NCBI RefSeq assembly: GCF_900182955.1
Contig: NZ_FXUL01000004.1
Location: 248,001 to 312,000, forward strand
Source of the DNA: Noviherbaspirillum suwonense
GTDB taxonomy: Bacteria; Pseudomonadota; Gammaproteobacteria; Burkholderiales; Burkholderiaceae_D
Reading direction: 5' to 3'
DNA length: 64,000 nucleotides
Shown: piece by piece, positions 26,138 through 35,241 of the stretch
How positions within the stretch are numbered: the stretch's first letter is position 1
Layout: the number at the start of each line of letters is the position of its first letter
Program-made: the position numbers and the translations under genes
The notes under the pieces: model-generated
What the model saw: only the letters and a program-made list of their open reading frames with translations
Told to the model about the DNA's origin: nothing
The model's database searches: none

Positions 26138-29100
26138 TCACCACGTGTCAACAAACCGCCGCTTCCGCTCCCCCGGCCCAACCGCCGGCGCAGCCTTCAA
26201 TCCCCTCACAATCCACCCCCGCGTCTCCGCCGGATCGATCACATCATCGATCTCCAGGTACGACGCCATATTCACGGCCTGCCCATTCGCATAAGCCGCC
26301 GCGACCATCCCATCGAACGCCTGCTTGCGCGCATCAGGATCGGCGATCGCCTCAAGCTCCTTGCGGTAGCCAAGCCGCACCGACCCCTCGATCCCCATCG
26401 CGCCGAATTCAGCCGATGGCCAGGCGATGGTGAAGAACGGCGCGGCGAAGCTGCCTGCGGCCATTGCCTGCGCGCCGAGGCCATAGCCCTTGCGCAGCAC
26501 GATGGTGTAGAGCGGCACGGTCAGGCTGGCGGCGGTGACGAACATCCGCGACACATGGCGGACCATCGCGGTGGCTTCGGCGTCGGGGCCGACCATGAAG
26601 CCGGGCGTGTCGCACAGGGACACGATGGGCAGGCCGAATGCGTCGCAGAGCTGCATGAAGCGCGCCGCCTTGTCCGCGCCGTCGGCGTCGATCGCGCCGC
26701 CGAGATGGATGGAGCTGTTGGCGATCAGGCCGACCGGGCGGCCTTCGATGCGTGCCAGCGCGGTGATCATGCCGACGCCGAATTCGCGGCGCAGTTCCAG
26801 TACCGAGTCCGTGTCGGCCAGCGTGGCGACCAGTGCGCGGATGTCGTAGGTCCGCAACCGGTTCTCGGGGACCGCATGGCGCAGCAGGCGCTGGTCGGCG
26901 CAGTCCCATGCCGCGATGCTGCCCTGAAAATAGGACAGGTACTGCTTGGCCACCCGCACCGCTTCAGCTTCGTCGGCGACCACGACATCGATCACGCCGT
27001 TCGGGCTCTGCATCGATACCGGGCCGACTTCCTCGGGACGGTAGACGCCCAGGCCGCCGCCCTCGATCATCGCGGGTCCGCCCATGCCGATGGTCGCGTT
27101 CTCGGTGGCGATGATGACGTCGCTGCATCCGAGGAAGGCCGCATTGCCGGCGAAGCAGCGGCCGGAGACGATGCCGACCCGCGGGACCAGCCCGGCCAGC
27201 CGCGCATAGGCGGCGAATGACGTGCAGTCCAGGCCCGCGACCAGCAGCGCATCGGTGTCGCCGGGCCGGCCGCCGCCGCCCTCGGTGAAGAACACGACCG
27301 GCAGCCGCCATTGCTCGGCGAGATGCAGCATGCGGTCGGTTTTCTTGTGATTCATCATGCCCTGGGTGCCGGCCATCACCGTGTAGTCGTAGGCCATGAC
27401 CAGGCAGCGCGACGCGTCGTCGCCGAACAGTTCGCCGTTGATGCTGGCGATGCCGGCCACCAGGCCGTCGGCGGGGCTCATGCGGATCAGTTCGTCCATG
27501 GGCCGCCGCCGGCGCTGGGCGGCGAGCGCGAGCGCGCCGTATTCGCGCAGGCTGCCGTCGTCGACCAGGTCCGCGAGGTTTTCCCGCGCGGTCCGCTGGC
27601 CGGTCTTGCGCCGGCGGGCGATCGCGTCGGGGCGCTGCGCATCGAGGCCGATTGCATGGCGCTCGATCGCTATCTTCAGGTCCGGGCGGACCAGGTCGAG
27701 GTCGGGCGCGGCATCCGGCCCGGCTTCGTGATGGGCGGCCTGCGAAGGCGCGATATGGCATAGCGCCGCGCCGGCGGCGGTGACCTGCCCGGGCCGCACG
27801 TCGATCCGGCGCACGATGCCGCTGGACGGCGCCAGCACCAGGTGCTCCATCTTCATCGCTTCCAGCACCGCCAGCTGCTGGCCGGCGCGGACCTCGTCGC
27901 CGACCTCGACGGCGATGCTGACCACCGAGCCGGCCATCGGCGAGGGCGCCGGCATGGTGCCGGCGGGCGCATGCTGGACCTGCTGCGCGGCGCGGACCGC
28001 GGCCTGGTGCGGCGCATGGCGTCGCCGGTGGCTGGTCGCCGGCGACAGCAGCGCCGCCGCATGCTGCTCGACGAAGGCGGTGCTGATGCGGTGCGCGGCC
28101 ACGTCCGGGTGGCGCAGCAGGCTTTGCAGGAAGTCGAGGTTGCTGTCCACGCCTTCCAGCCTGAACTCGGACAGCGCATCGGCGGCGCGCGCAAGCGCTG
28201 CTTCATAGCGCGGCGCCGATGCGATCACCTTGGCCAGCAGCGAGTCAAAGCCGGGGTTGACCGCGTAGCCGGCATAGCCGCAGCCGTCGACCCGCACCCC
28301 CGGCCCGGACGGCGGCTCGTAGGCGGCGATCGTGCCGCCGGCCGGCGTCGGGCTGCCGTCGGCCGCCATGGTTTCCAGGTTCACCCGGCACTGCACCGCG
28401 TAGCCCCGCGGCGGCGGAATGTCCTGCTGCCGCAGGCCGAGTTCGGCCAGCGTGGCGCCGCCGGCGATCTGGAGCTGCGCCTGCACCAGGTCGATGCCGG
28501 TGACCTGCTCGGTCACCGTGTGTTCGACCTGCAGCCGCGGGTTGGCCTCGATGAAGGCGTAGCGGGCATCGTCGCGGCCTTCATCGGCGGCGACCAGGAA
28601 CTCGATGGTGCCGAGGCCGGCATAGCCGACTTCCCGCGCCATCGCCAGCGCGGCCTCGATCAGGCTGTCCCTGAGACGCGGCGGCAGCGACGGGCTGGGT
28701 GCGACCTCGACGATCTTCTGGTTGCGCCGCTGCAGCGTGCATTCCCGTTCCCACGCATGCGCGATGCCGCCGCGGCCATCGCCCAGCACCTGGACCTCGA
28801 TGTGCCGCGCCGCCGGCATCAGCTGCTCGACATACAGCGCGCCGTCGCCGAACGCGGCGATGGCCTCGGAACGGCAGCGCTGGAACGCGTCGGCCAGGTC
28901 CTGCGGCCGCAGCACCGCGCGCATGCCGCGGCCGCCGCCGCCGGCCAGCGCCTTGAGCATCACCGCGCCGCCGGCCCCCAGTCCTTCCATGAAGCCCAGC
29001 GCCTCGTCCAGCGTGGTGGCGCGGTCGGTGCCGGCGATGACGGGAACGTCCAGCCGACGGGCGAGCGCGCGGGCCTGTCCCTTGTCGCCGAACAGCCGCA

Positions 29101-29428
29101 GCACCTGCGGCGACGGGCCGACGAAGACCAGGCCGGCGTCGATGCAGGCGCTGGCGAAGTCCGCGTTCTCGCTCAGGAAGCCATAGCCCGGATGCACGGC
29201 GTCGCAGCCGTGCTGGCGGGCCGCTTCCAGCATCGCGCCGATGTCGAGGTAGGCGCGGGCCGCATGCCCGGGAAGCCGGTGCGACTGGTCGGCCTGGCGC
29301 ACGTGCAGCGCATCGGCGTCGTCGTCCGGATGGACGGCGACGGTGGCGACGCCCAGGCCGGCGGCCGCGCGGGCGATGCGGATGGCGATCTCGCCGCGGT
29401 TGGCGATCAGCAGCTTCTTGATGGTCAT
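26138..29428 (-). CDS. Single-chain biotin-dependent acyl-CoA carboxylase
   Basis: A 1096-residue fusion carrying all activities of an acyl-CoA carboxylase. The biotin carboxylase lies at about 1-452 (LLIANRGEIAIRIAR, HPGYGFLSEN, GGGGRGMR, EANPRLQVEHTVTE). A biotinyl domain at about 493-562 has the biotin lysine at 526 in EAMKMEH. A carboxyltransferase spans about 580-1096 (ARENLADLVDDGS, GRCFAGNAAFLG, PGFMVGPDAEA). Domain order and length match the single-chain long-chain acyl-CoA carboxylase (LCC) type known from mycobacteria and some proteobacteria. The acyl substrate cannot be read from sequence. The frame is open upstream, but the ATG at 29428 matches the family start. It forms an ATGA overlap with the TetR gene, so the two are co-transcribed. 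Confidence 0.92.
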   Translation of the reverse strand: MTIKKLLIANRGEIAIRIARAAAGLGVATVAVHPDDDADALHVRQADQSHRLPGHAARAYLDIGAMLEAARQHGCDAVHPGYGFLSENADFASACIDAGLVFVGPSPQVLRLFGDKGQARALARRLDVPVIAGTDRATTLDEALGFMEGLGAGGAVMLKALAGGGGRGMRAVLRPQDLADAFQRCRSEAIAAFGDGALYVEQLMPAARHIEVQVLGDGRGGIAHAWERECTLQRRNQKIVEVAPSPSLPPRLRDSLIEAALAMAREVGYAGLGTIEFLVAADEGRDDARYAFIEANPRLQVEHTVTEQVTGIDLVQAQLQIAGGATLAELGLRQQDIPPPRGYAVQCRVNLETMAADGSPTPAGGTIAAYEPPSGPGVRVDGCGYAGYAVNPGFDSLLAKVIASAPRYEAALARAADALSEFRLEGVDSNLDFLQSLLRHPDVAAHRISTAFVEQHAAALLSPATSHRRRHAPHQAAVRAAQQVQHAPAGTMPAPSPMAGSVVSIAVEVGDEVRAGQQLAVLEAMKMEHLVLAPSSGIVRRIDVRPGQVTAAGAALCHIAPSQAAHHEAGPDAAPDLDLVRPDLKIAIERHAIGLDAQRPDAIARRRKTGQRTARENLADLVDDGSLREYGALALAAQRRRRPMDELIRMSPADGLVAGIASINGELFGDDASRCLVMAYDYTVMAGTQGMMNHKKTDRMLHLAEQWRLPVVFFTEGGGGRPGDTDALLVAGLDCTSFAAYARLAGLVPRVGIVSGRCFAGNAAFLGCSDVIIATENATIGMGGPAMIEGGGLGVYRPEEVGPVSMQSPNGVIDVVVADEAEAVRVAKQYLSYFQGSIAAWDCADQRLLRHAVPENRLRTYDIRALVATLADTDSVLELRREFGVGMITALARIEGRPVGLIANSSIHLGGAIDADGADKAARFMQLCDAFGLPIVSLCDTPGFMVGPDAEATAMVRHVSRMFVTAASLTVPLYTIVLRKGYGLGAQAMAAGSFAAPFFTIAWPSAEFGAMGIEGSVRLGYRKELEAIADPDARKQAFDGMVAAAYANGQAVNMASYLEIDDVIDPAETRGWIVRGLKAAPAVGPGERKRRFVDTW

Positions 29429-30108
29429 GGATTGTCCTTGTTGGCGCCGGTCCGGGCGCGTCGCTTCGGCGTCGGCTGGCGAAAGCCGGCGATGTTCATC
29501 AGGATGCGGGTGATCTCGTCGGCCATGTCGTCCTGTGCGATCGGGCCGCCGGGCTTGTACCAGGTATACATGAAGCCGACCACGCTGCCGATCGCATGGC
29601 TGGTCAGCATCAGGTTGCCGCATTCGATGCTGCCTTCGTCCCGCGCCTGCTGCAGCAGGTCGCGCAGCTCGCGGTGAAACACCCGGGCCATCGCCCGCAG
29701 CCGCGCCTGGAAGGGCGCTGCCAGCGCTCCGGTCTCGCGGTAGGCGAAAGTGCCGGCGCGGAAATAGCGGATGTTGGCGACCGCCAAGCGGTGCAGGCCT
29801 TCCTGCAGCCTGTCGCCGGCCGGGCGCGCATCGCCGGCGTCGGTGTGCATGGAGGTCAGGCAGGCGACCGACGCACGCCAGCACAGCTGCTCGAAGATGT
29901 CGTCCTTGCCGTTGAAGTAGTAGTACAGGTAGGGCTTGGTGACGCCCAGCGCGGCGACGATGTCGGCCACCGTGGTCTGCGCATAGCCGCGCTCGAAGAA
30001 CAGCGCCTCCGCCGCCGCCAGGATTTCCTCCCGCTTGTTCTCGCGCACGTCGTCGGCCATCGAGCGGCGTGGCTTTCGTGGGAGGCGTGGCGTGCTGCTC
30101 GCGGTCAT
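29425..30108 (-). CDS. TetR/AcrR-family transcriptional regulator
   Basis: Probable repressor of the carboxylase gene with which it overlaps. The 227 residues have the TetR helix-turn-helix at about 25-70 (REEILAAAEALFFERGYAQTTVADIVAALGVTKPYLYYYFNGKDDIFEQL) and a C-terminal ligand domain of the size seen in regulators of acyl-CoA metabolism. The start at 30108 is favoured over MADDVREN at 30060 because a GGG precedes it. A longer frame reaching 30336 adds residues with no family likeness. The likely ligand is an acyl-CoA, inferred from context. Confidence 0.87.
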   Translation of the reverse strand: MTASSTPRLPRKPRRSMADDVRENKREEILAAAEALFFERGYAQTTVADIVAALGVTKPYLYYYFNGKDDIFEQLCWRASVACLTSMHTDAGDARPAGDRLQEGLHRLAVANIRYFRAGTFAYRETGALAAPFQARLRAMARVFHRELRDLLQQARDEGSIECGNLMLTSHAIGSVVGFMYTWYKPGGPIAQDDMADEITRILMNIAGFRQPTPKRRARTGANKDNP

Positions 30109-30140
30109 GGCGGCCCTGGCGGCTGAAGTCGGCTGATGAT

Positions 30141-30156
30141 ATACCACCCGGTAGAT
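30141..30156. promoter_or_regulatory. Candidate TetR operator
   Basis: ATACCACCCGGTAGAT holds the inverted half-sites TACC / GGTA and resembles ACCnnnCGGT-type operators of acyl-CoA-responsive TetR regulators. It lies 33 bases upstream of the TetR start in the divergent gap shared with the hybrid kinase. Weak, eye-based call. Confidence 0.35.
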
Positions 30157-30292
30157 TATTTCTATCGCCGGCCGACGGCGGTCCATGCTCCCGGCGCATG
30201 TCGAACAGCACAACCAGCGGTGCTGTTGCGGGCTTGAAAGATAGTGGTATCGGTTAAACTGCCGCCCGTGTATGGCCCCCGGAAAGGCAATA

Positions 30293-33200
30293 ATGTCCGC
30301 AGTACCCGCAGTCGACCCGCACGGATTCAAGCGCATTCTCTATCGAAATATCGCACTGCCCCTGGTCGTGGGCGTGATCAGCATCATGGGTTTCGTCGCG
30401 CTGATCGCCTACCTGCTGTCGGCGATGCGCTGGGTCGAGCATAGCGACCGCGTGATCGCGGGCGCGCAGTCCGTGATCAAGCTGGCGGTCGACCAGGAAA
30501 CCGGCATGCGCGGTTTCCTGCTGACCGGCGAGGAGACCTATCTCGAGCCGTACCGGCTCGGGATGCCGCGGATGCAGGCCGAACTGGACAGCCTCACGCG
30601 CATGGTCGCCGACAATCCGGCGCAGGTCGAGCGGCTGCGCCTGCTGGCAAGGCTCCATCGCCAGTGGTCCGACTATGCGAACCAGGCGCTGGCGCTGCGT
30701 CGCAGCAACGGCAACTGGCTTCCGCTGGTGCAGGGCGGGCGCGGCAAGCAGGAATTCGACCAGCTGCGGCGCGAGTTCAACGGTTTCCTGCAGATCGAGG
30801 AAACCATGCGCACCCAGCGCAGCGAGGAGGCGCGCCAGCTCACGGTGACGCTGGTGGTGATCTACCTGGTGCTCAACCTGATGCTGGCCGGCGGCCTTGC
30901 CTGGTTCGGCCGGCGCGAGCTGCTGCGGCTGTCGGAAAGCTATAACGCCGCGCTGCAGCGGCAAAACGAGCATGCGGCCTTCCTGGAGCGCCAGGGCTGG
31001 CTGCGCAGCGCGCAGAATACGCTGTCCGAGCGCCTCGTCGGCCAGCAGGCGCTGGCGCCGCTGGCGCGCAGCGTGCTGGACTTCCTGGGCGAGCACCTGA
31101 ACGTCGCCGTGGCCGCGCTGTATGTGCGGGAGCCGGTCAACCTGCTGCGGCGGGTGGCGACCTACGGCTTTGCCAAGGACAGCGAGCGCAGCGAAGCGCT
31201 GGTCGAGGCGGGCGAGGGCCTGGTCGGCCAGGCGCTGCTGGCGCGCCGCGTGATCCGGCTGGACAACGTGCCCGACAATTATCTCAAGGTGAGTTCGGGC
31301 CTGGGCAGCGGCGCGCCCGTGTCGGTGCTGCTGGCGCCGATCGAGGAAGGCGGCGTCGTCAACGGCGTGCTGGAACTGGGCTTCGCGCGGCAGGTCGACG
31401 CCCGCGACCTCGAATTCCTGGAGCTGGTCGGCGACAGCATCGGCGCGGCCATCGAGGCGGCGCAGTACCGGCAGCGGCTGCAGGCGGCGCTTGCCGACAC
31501 CCAGCAGCTCAACGAGGAACTGCAGGTCCAGCAGGAAGAGCTGCGCACCGCCAACGAAGGACTGGAAGAGCAGGCCCGGCTGCTGCGCGAGTCGCGCGCC
31601 AGCCTGGAGAACCAGCAGGCCGAACTGGAGCAGACCAATATGCGGCTGGGCGAGCAGGCGGACTCGCTGGACCAGAAGAATGCAGCCCTGCAGCAGGCGC
31701 AGGACGCGCTGGAGGCGCGCGCCGACGACCTGCAGCGGGCCAGCCGCTACAAGTCGGAATTCCTCGCCAACATGTCCCATGAATTGCGCACGCCGCTGAA
31801 CAGCTCGCTGATCCTGGCCAAGCTGCTGGCGGAGAACAAGCCGGGCAACCTGTCTTCCGAGCAGGTCAAGTTCGCGGAATCGATTTACGCGTCGGGCAAC
31901 GACCTGCTGGTGCTGATCAACGACATCCTCGACATTTCCAAGGTCGAGGCAGGCCAGCTCGAACTGATGCCGGAAGCCGTCACCGCCGCCGAGCTGGTGT
32001 CCAGCCTCGAGCGCACCTTCGAGCCAGTGGCCACGGAAAAGGGCCTGGCATTCAAGGTGCCGCCGTACGACCTCGGGCCGGCGCCCCTCTACACCGACCG
32101 CCAGCGCCTCGAGCAGATCCTGAAGAACCTGCTGTCGAATGCGATGAAGTTCACCGAGCGCGGCAGCGTCACGCTGGCCTTGACGGCGTTGCCGGGCGAC
32201 CGCATCCGGTTTGCCGTCACCGACTCCGGCATCGGCATCGAACCCGGCCAGCTCGACATCATCTTCGATGCGTTCCGCCAGGCCGACGGCGGCACCAGCC
32301 GCCGCTACGGCGGCACCGGGCTGGGCCTGTCGATCTCGCGCGAACTGGCGGCGCTGCTGGGCGGCGCCATCGAGGTTGACAGCGCGCCGGGCAAGGGCAG
32401 CACCTTCGCGCTGACGCTGCCGCGCCGCATCGAGACGCCGGCGGCGAGGGCCGCTTTGCCGGCGCCGGCGCCGGCACGGCAGCAGCCGCTGCCGGTCGCG
32501 CAGGCCGCGCCCGCATCGGCGGCGGCGCCTGCATCGGCCCCGACGCCCGCGAGGACTGCACAGCAGGCTGCCGCGCCGTTCCCGGACGACCGCGGCAACC
32601 CGGCGGACCACCGGCGCACGGTGCTCGTGGTCGAGGACGAGCCGGCATTCGCCGGCATCCTGTACGACCTCGCGCGCGAACTCGGCTACCGCTGCCTGGT
32701 GGCGCAGGGCGCCGACGAGGGCCTGCAGCTCGCCCGCGACTTCCTGCCCAGCGCGGTGCTGCTCGACATGCGCCTGCCGGACCGGCCCGGCCTGTCGCTG
32801 CTGCAGGACCTGAAGGAAAACCCGCGCACCCGCCACATACCGGTCCATATCGTGTCTTCCGAAGACCGCAGCGACGCGGCGCTGCACATGGGCGCGATCG
32901 GCCATGCGCAGAAGCCGGCGTCGCGCGACGCGCTGGAAGAGGTATTCCGGCGGCTGGAAGAGCGCACCACCAAGAAGATGAAGCGCATCCTGCTGGTGGA
33001 GGACGACGCCCGCCAGCGCGACAGCGTGACGCACCTGATCGCCGACGAGGATGTCGACATCGTCGCCGTGGCGACCGGCGCGGAAGCGCTGGCGCGGCTG
33101 GCGGACGCCGGCGCGAGCGCCGCCTTCGACTGCATGATCATCGACCTGAAGCTGCCCGACATGCAGGGCAAGGACCTGCTGCGCCGCATGGCCGAACAGG

Positions 33201-33814
33201 GCCTGCAGCCGTTCCCGCCCGTGATCGTCTATACCGGCCGCAACCTGACGCGCGAGGAGGAGGCCGACCTGATGAAGTATTCGCGCTCCATCATCATCAA
33301 GGGCGCGCGTTCCCCCGAGCGCCTGCTCGACGAAGTCACGCTGTTCCTGCACAAGGTCGAGGCCGAGCTGTCGGACGACCGCAAGGCCATGCTCAAGACG
33401 GCGCGCAGCCGGGACCACGTGTTCCAGGGCCGCCGCGTGCTGCTGGTCGATGACGACGTGCGCAATATCTTCGCCCTCACCAGCGCGCTCGAACAGAAGG
33501 GCCTGGCGGTTACGGTGGCCCGCAACGGGCTCGAGGCGATCGAGCGGCTCGACGAGACGCCCGACATCGACCTGGTGCTGATGGACGTGATGATGCCGGT
33601 GATGGACGGCCTGGAAGCGACGCGCCGGATACGCGCCGACGGCCGCTTCCAGAAGCTGCCCATCATCGCGGTCACCGCAAAGGCGATGCGCGACGACCAT
33701 GACCAGTGCCTGAAGGCCGGCGCCAGCGACTACCTGGCCAAGCCGGTGGACCTCGAGCGGCTGTTCGCGCTGCTGCGGGTCTGGCTGCCCACGCTGGAGC
33801 GGCTGCCTGCATGA
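30293..33814 (+). CDS. CHASE3-GAF hybrid histidine kinase with three receiver domains
   Basis: Membrane sensor of 1173 residues. Helix 1 lies at about 20-45. A periplasmic CHASE3-like domain follows to about 185 (DQETGMRGFLLTGEETYLEPY), then helix 2 at about 187-206. A GAF domain covers about 240-395 and a long coiled coil about 400-485. The HisKA domain has His496 in SHELRTP; the HATPase has DSGIGI and GGTGLGLSI. An Ala/Pro linker leads to three receivers with Asp825, Asp951 and Asp1098. The start at 30293 is chosen for the GGAAAGG site; an ATG at 30272 is alternative. It overlaps cheR (ATGA), linking the kinase to the methylation enzymes. Confidence 0.93.
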   Translation: MSAVPAVDPHGFKRILYRNIALPLVVGVISIMGFVALIAYLLSAMRWVEHSDRVIAGAQSVIKLAVDQETGMRGFLLTGEETYLEPYRLGMPRMQAELDSLTRMVADNPAQVERLRLLARLHRQWSDYANQALALRRSNGNWLPLVQGGRGKQEFDQLRREFNGFLQIEETMRTQRSEEARQLTVTLVVIYLVLNLMLAGGLAWFGRRELLRLSESYNAALQRQNEHAAFLERQGWLRSAQNTLSERLVGQQALAPLARSVLDFLGEHLNVAVAALYVREPVNLLRRVATYGFAKDSERSEALVEAGEGLVGQALLARRVIRLDNVPDNYLKVSSGLGSGAPVSVLLAPIEEGGVVNGVLELGFARQVDARDLEFLELVGDSIGAAIEAAQYRQRLQAALADTQQLNEELQVQQEELRTANEGLEEQARLLRESRASLENQQAELEQTNMRLGEQADSLDQKNAALQQAQDALEARADDLQRASRYKSEFLANMSHELRTPLNSSLILAKLLAENKPGNLSSEQVKFAESIYASGNDLLVLINDILDISKVEAGQLELMPEAVTAAELVSSLERTFEPVATEKGLAFKVPPYDLGPAPLYTDRQRLEQILKNLLSNAMKFTERGSVTLALTALPGDRIRFAVTDSGIGIEPGQLDIIFDAFRQADGGTSRRYGGTGLGLSISRELAALLGGAIEVDSAPGKGSTFALTLPRRIETPAARAALPAPAPARQQPLPVAQAAPASAAAPASAPTPARTAQQAAAPFPDDRGNPADHRRTVLVVEDEPAFAGILYDLARELGYRCLVAQGADEGLQLARDFLPSAVLLDMRLPDRPGLSLLQDLKENPRTRHIPVHIVSSEDRSDAALHMGAIGHAQKPASRDALEEVFRRLEERTTKKMKRILLVEDDARQRDSVTHLIADEDVDIVAVATGAEALARLADAGASAAFDCMIIDLKLPDMQGKDLLRRMAEQGLQPFPPVIVYTGRNLTREEEADLMKYSRSIIIKGARSPERLLDEVTLFLHKVEAELSDDRKAMLKTARSRDHVFQGRRVLLVDDDVRNIFALTSALEQKGLAVTVARNGLEAIERLDETPDIDLVLMDVMMPVMDGLEATRRIRADGRFQKLPIIAVTAKAMRDDHDQCLKAGASDYLAKPVDLERLFALLRVWLPTLERLPA

Positions 33815-34629
33815 AGCCCGACGCCACCGACATCGAGCTGAAGCTGCTGGCCGAAGCCATTTTCCTGCGCTACGGGCATGATTTCCGCGACTATTCGCTG
33901 GCGTCGCAGAAGCGCCGGGTGCTGCACGCGCTGTCGCAGTTCGACTGCCCGACCATCTCGGCGCTGCAGTCGCGCGTGCTGCACGATCCGGAAGCATTCC
34001 ACCAGCTGCTGCAATTCCTGACCATCCCGGTTAGCGAGATGTTCCGTGACCCGTCCTACTTCCTGGCGCTGCGGCGGGAAGCCGCGCCGCTGCTGCAGAC
34101 CTACCCGTCGATCAAGGTCTGGGTGGCCGGCTGCAGCACCGGCGAGGAAGTGTATTCGCTGGCGATCCTGCTGCACGAGGAAGGCCTGCTGGAGCGCACG
34201 CTGATCTATGCGACCGACATCAACCCGGCCTCGCTGGACAAGGCGCGCCGGGGCATTTTCCCGTTGAGCGCGATGGAGCGTTATGCGGCCAGCTACGAGA
34301 AGTCGGGCGGCAAGCGGCAGCTGTCCGACTACTACACCAGCGCCTACGAGTCGGCGCTGATGGACCGTTTCCTGTCGGCCAATGTCACCTTCGCCGACCA
34401 TAGCCTTGCGACCGACACCGTGTTTTCGGAAACCCACCTGGTGTCCTGCCGGAACGTGCTGATCTACTTCAACCGCAAGCTGCAGGACAGGGCGCTGAAG
34501 CTGTTCCACGATTCGCTCTGCAACCGCGGCTTCCTTGGTCTCGGGTCCAAGGAAAGCATGGACTTCTCGGCCTGCAGCGACAGCTTCGAAACGGTGGACA
34601 GGCGCGAGCGCCTGTACCGCAAGCGATGA
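33811..34629 (+). CDS. cheR: CheR-type protein-glutamate methyltransferase
   Basis: SAM-dependent methyltransferase of 272 residues. The N-terminal helical domain (about 1-75) has FLTIPVSEMFRDPSYF. The SAM-binding core has VWVAGCSTGEEVYSLAI, YATDINPASLDKARRG and a CRNVLIYFNRKLQ motif. No chemoreceptor gene is in the window. In this cluster type CheR and CheB accompany hybrid kinases, suggesting a signalling function outside the main chemotaxis operon. Coupled to the upstream kinase by overlapping stop/start. Confidence 0.93.
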   Translation: MKPDATDIELKLLAEAIFLRYGHDFRDYSLASQKRRVLHALSQFDCPTISALQSRVLHDPEAFHQLLQFLTIPVSEMFRDPSYFLALRREAAPLLQTYPSIKVWVAGCSTGEEVYSLAILLHEEGLLERTLIYATDINPASLDKARRGIFPLSAMERYAASYEKSGGKRQLSDYYTSAYESALMDRFLSANVTFADHSLATDTVFSETHLVSCRNVLIYFNRKLQDRALKLFHDSLCNRGFLGLGSKESMDFSACSDSFETVDRRERLYRKR

Positions 34630-34639
34630 CGGGGCGGCC

Positions 34640-35236
34640 ATGAACGAACGAGGAAGCATTGCAGCCGGCCGCCAGATCGACGCGGTGGTGATAGGCGGTT
34701 CGGCCGGCGGGCTGGACGCGATGCTGCGCATCCTGTCCGGCCTTCCCGGCACGTTCCGGCTGCCGCTGATCGCGCTGCTGCACCTGCCCAACAACGGCGA
34801 CAGCAAGCTGGTCGATGTCTTCGGCGCGCGGCTGGCGATCCCGGTCGAGGAAGCGGCGGACAAGGCGCGGATCGCGCCGGGACGGCTATACTTCGCGCCC
34901 GGCGGCTATCATCTGCTGGTCGAGCAGGATTTTTCGTTCGCGCTCAGTTGCGAGGCGCCGGTGCATTACTCGCGGCCCTCGATCGACGTGCTGATGGAGT
35001 CCGCCGCCGACGCCTGGGGCCCGCGGCTGGCCGGCATCCTGCTGACCGGGGCCAACGATGACGGCGCGGAAGGACTCGCGCGCATCGGCGAGCGCGGCGG
35101 GCTGACGGTGGCGCAGGACCCCGACGAAGCCGCCATACCCACGATGCCGCGCGCGGCCATCAAGCGCCGCGCGCCCGACCTGGTGCTGCCGCTGGATAGC
35201 ATCCGCGACTTGCTCCTCGAATTGAACAGGCATTGA
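34640..35236 (+). CDS. cheB: CheB-type methylesterase without receiver domain
   Basis: Catalytic CheB domain only (198 aa): Ser21 in IGGSAGG, His48 in LLHLP (variant of QHMP), Asp141 in LTGANDDGAEG. The N-terminal receiver that normally gates CheB is missing, so control must be by another protein, plausibly one of the flanking receivers. Lies ten bases after cheR and directly before a receiver-kinase gene. Confidence 0.92.
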   Translation: MNERGSIAAGRQIDAVVIGGSAGGLDAMLRILSGLPGTFRLPLIALLHLPNNGDSKLVDVFGARLAIPVEEAADKARIAPGRLYFAPGGYHLLVEQDFSFALSCEAPVHYSRPSIDVLMESAADAWGPRLAGILLTGANDDGAEGLARIGERGGLTVAQDPDEAAIPTMPRAAIKRRAPDLVLPLDSIRDLLLELNRH

Positions 35237-35241
35237 ACACC

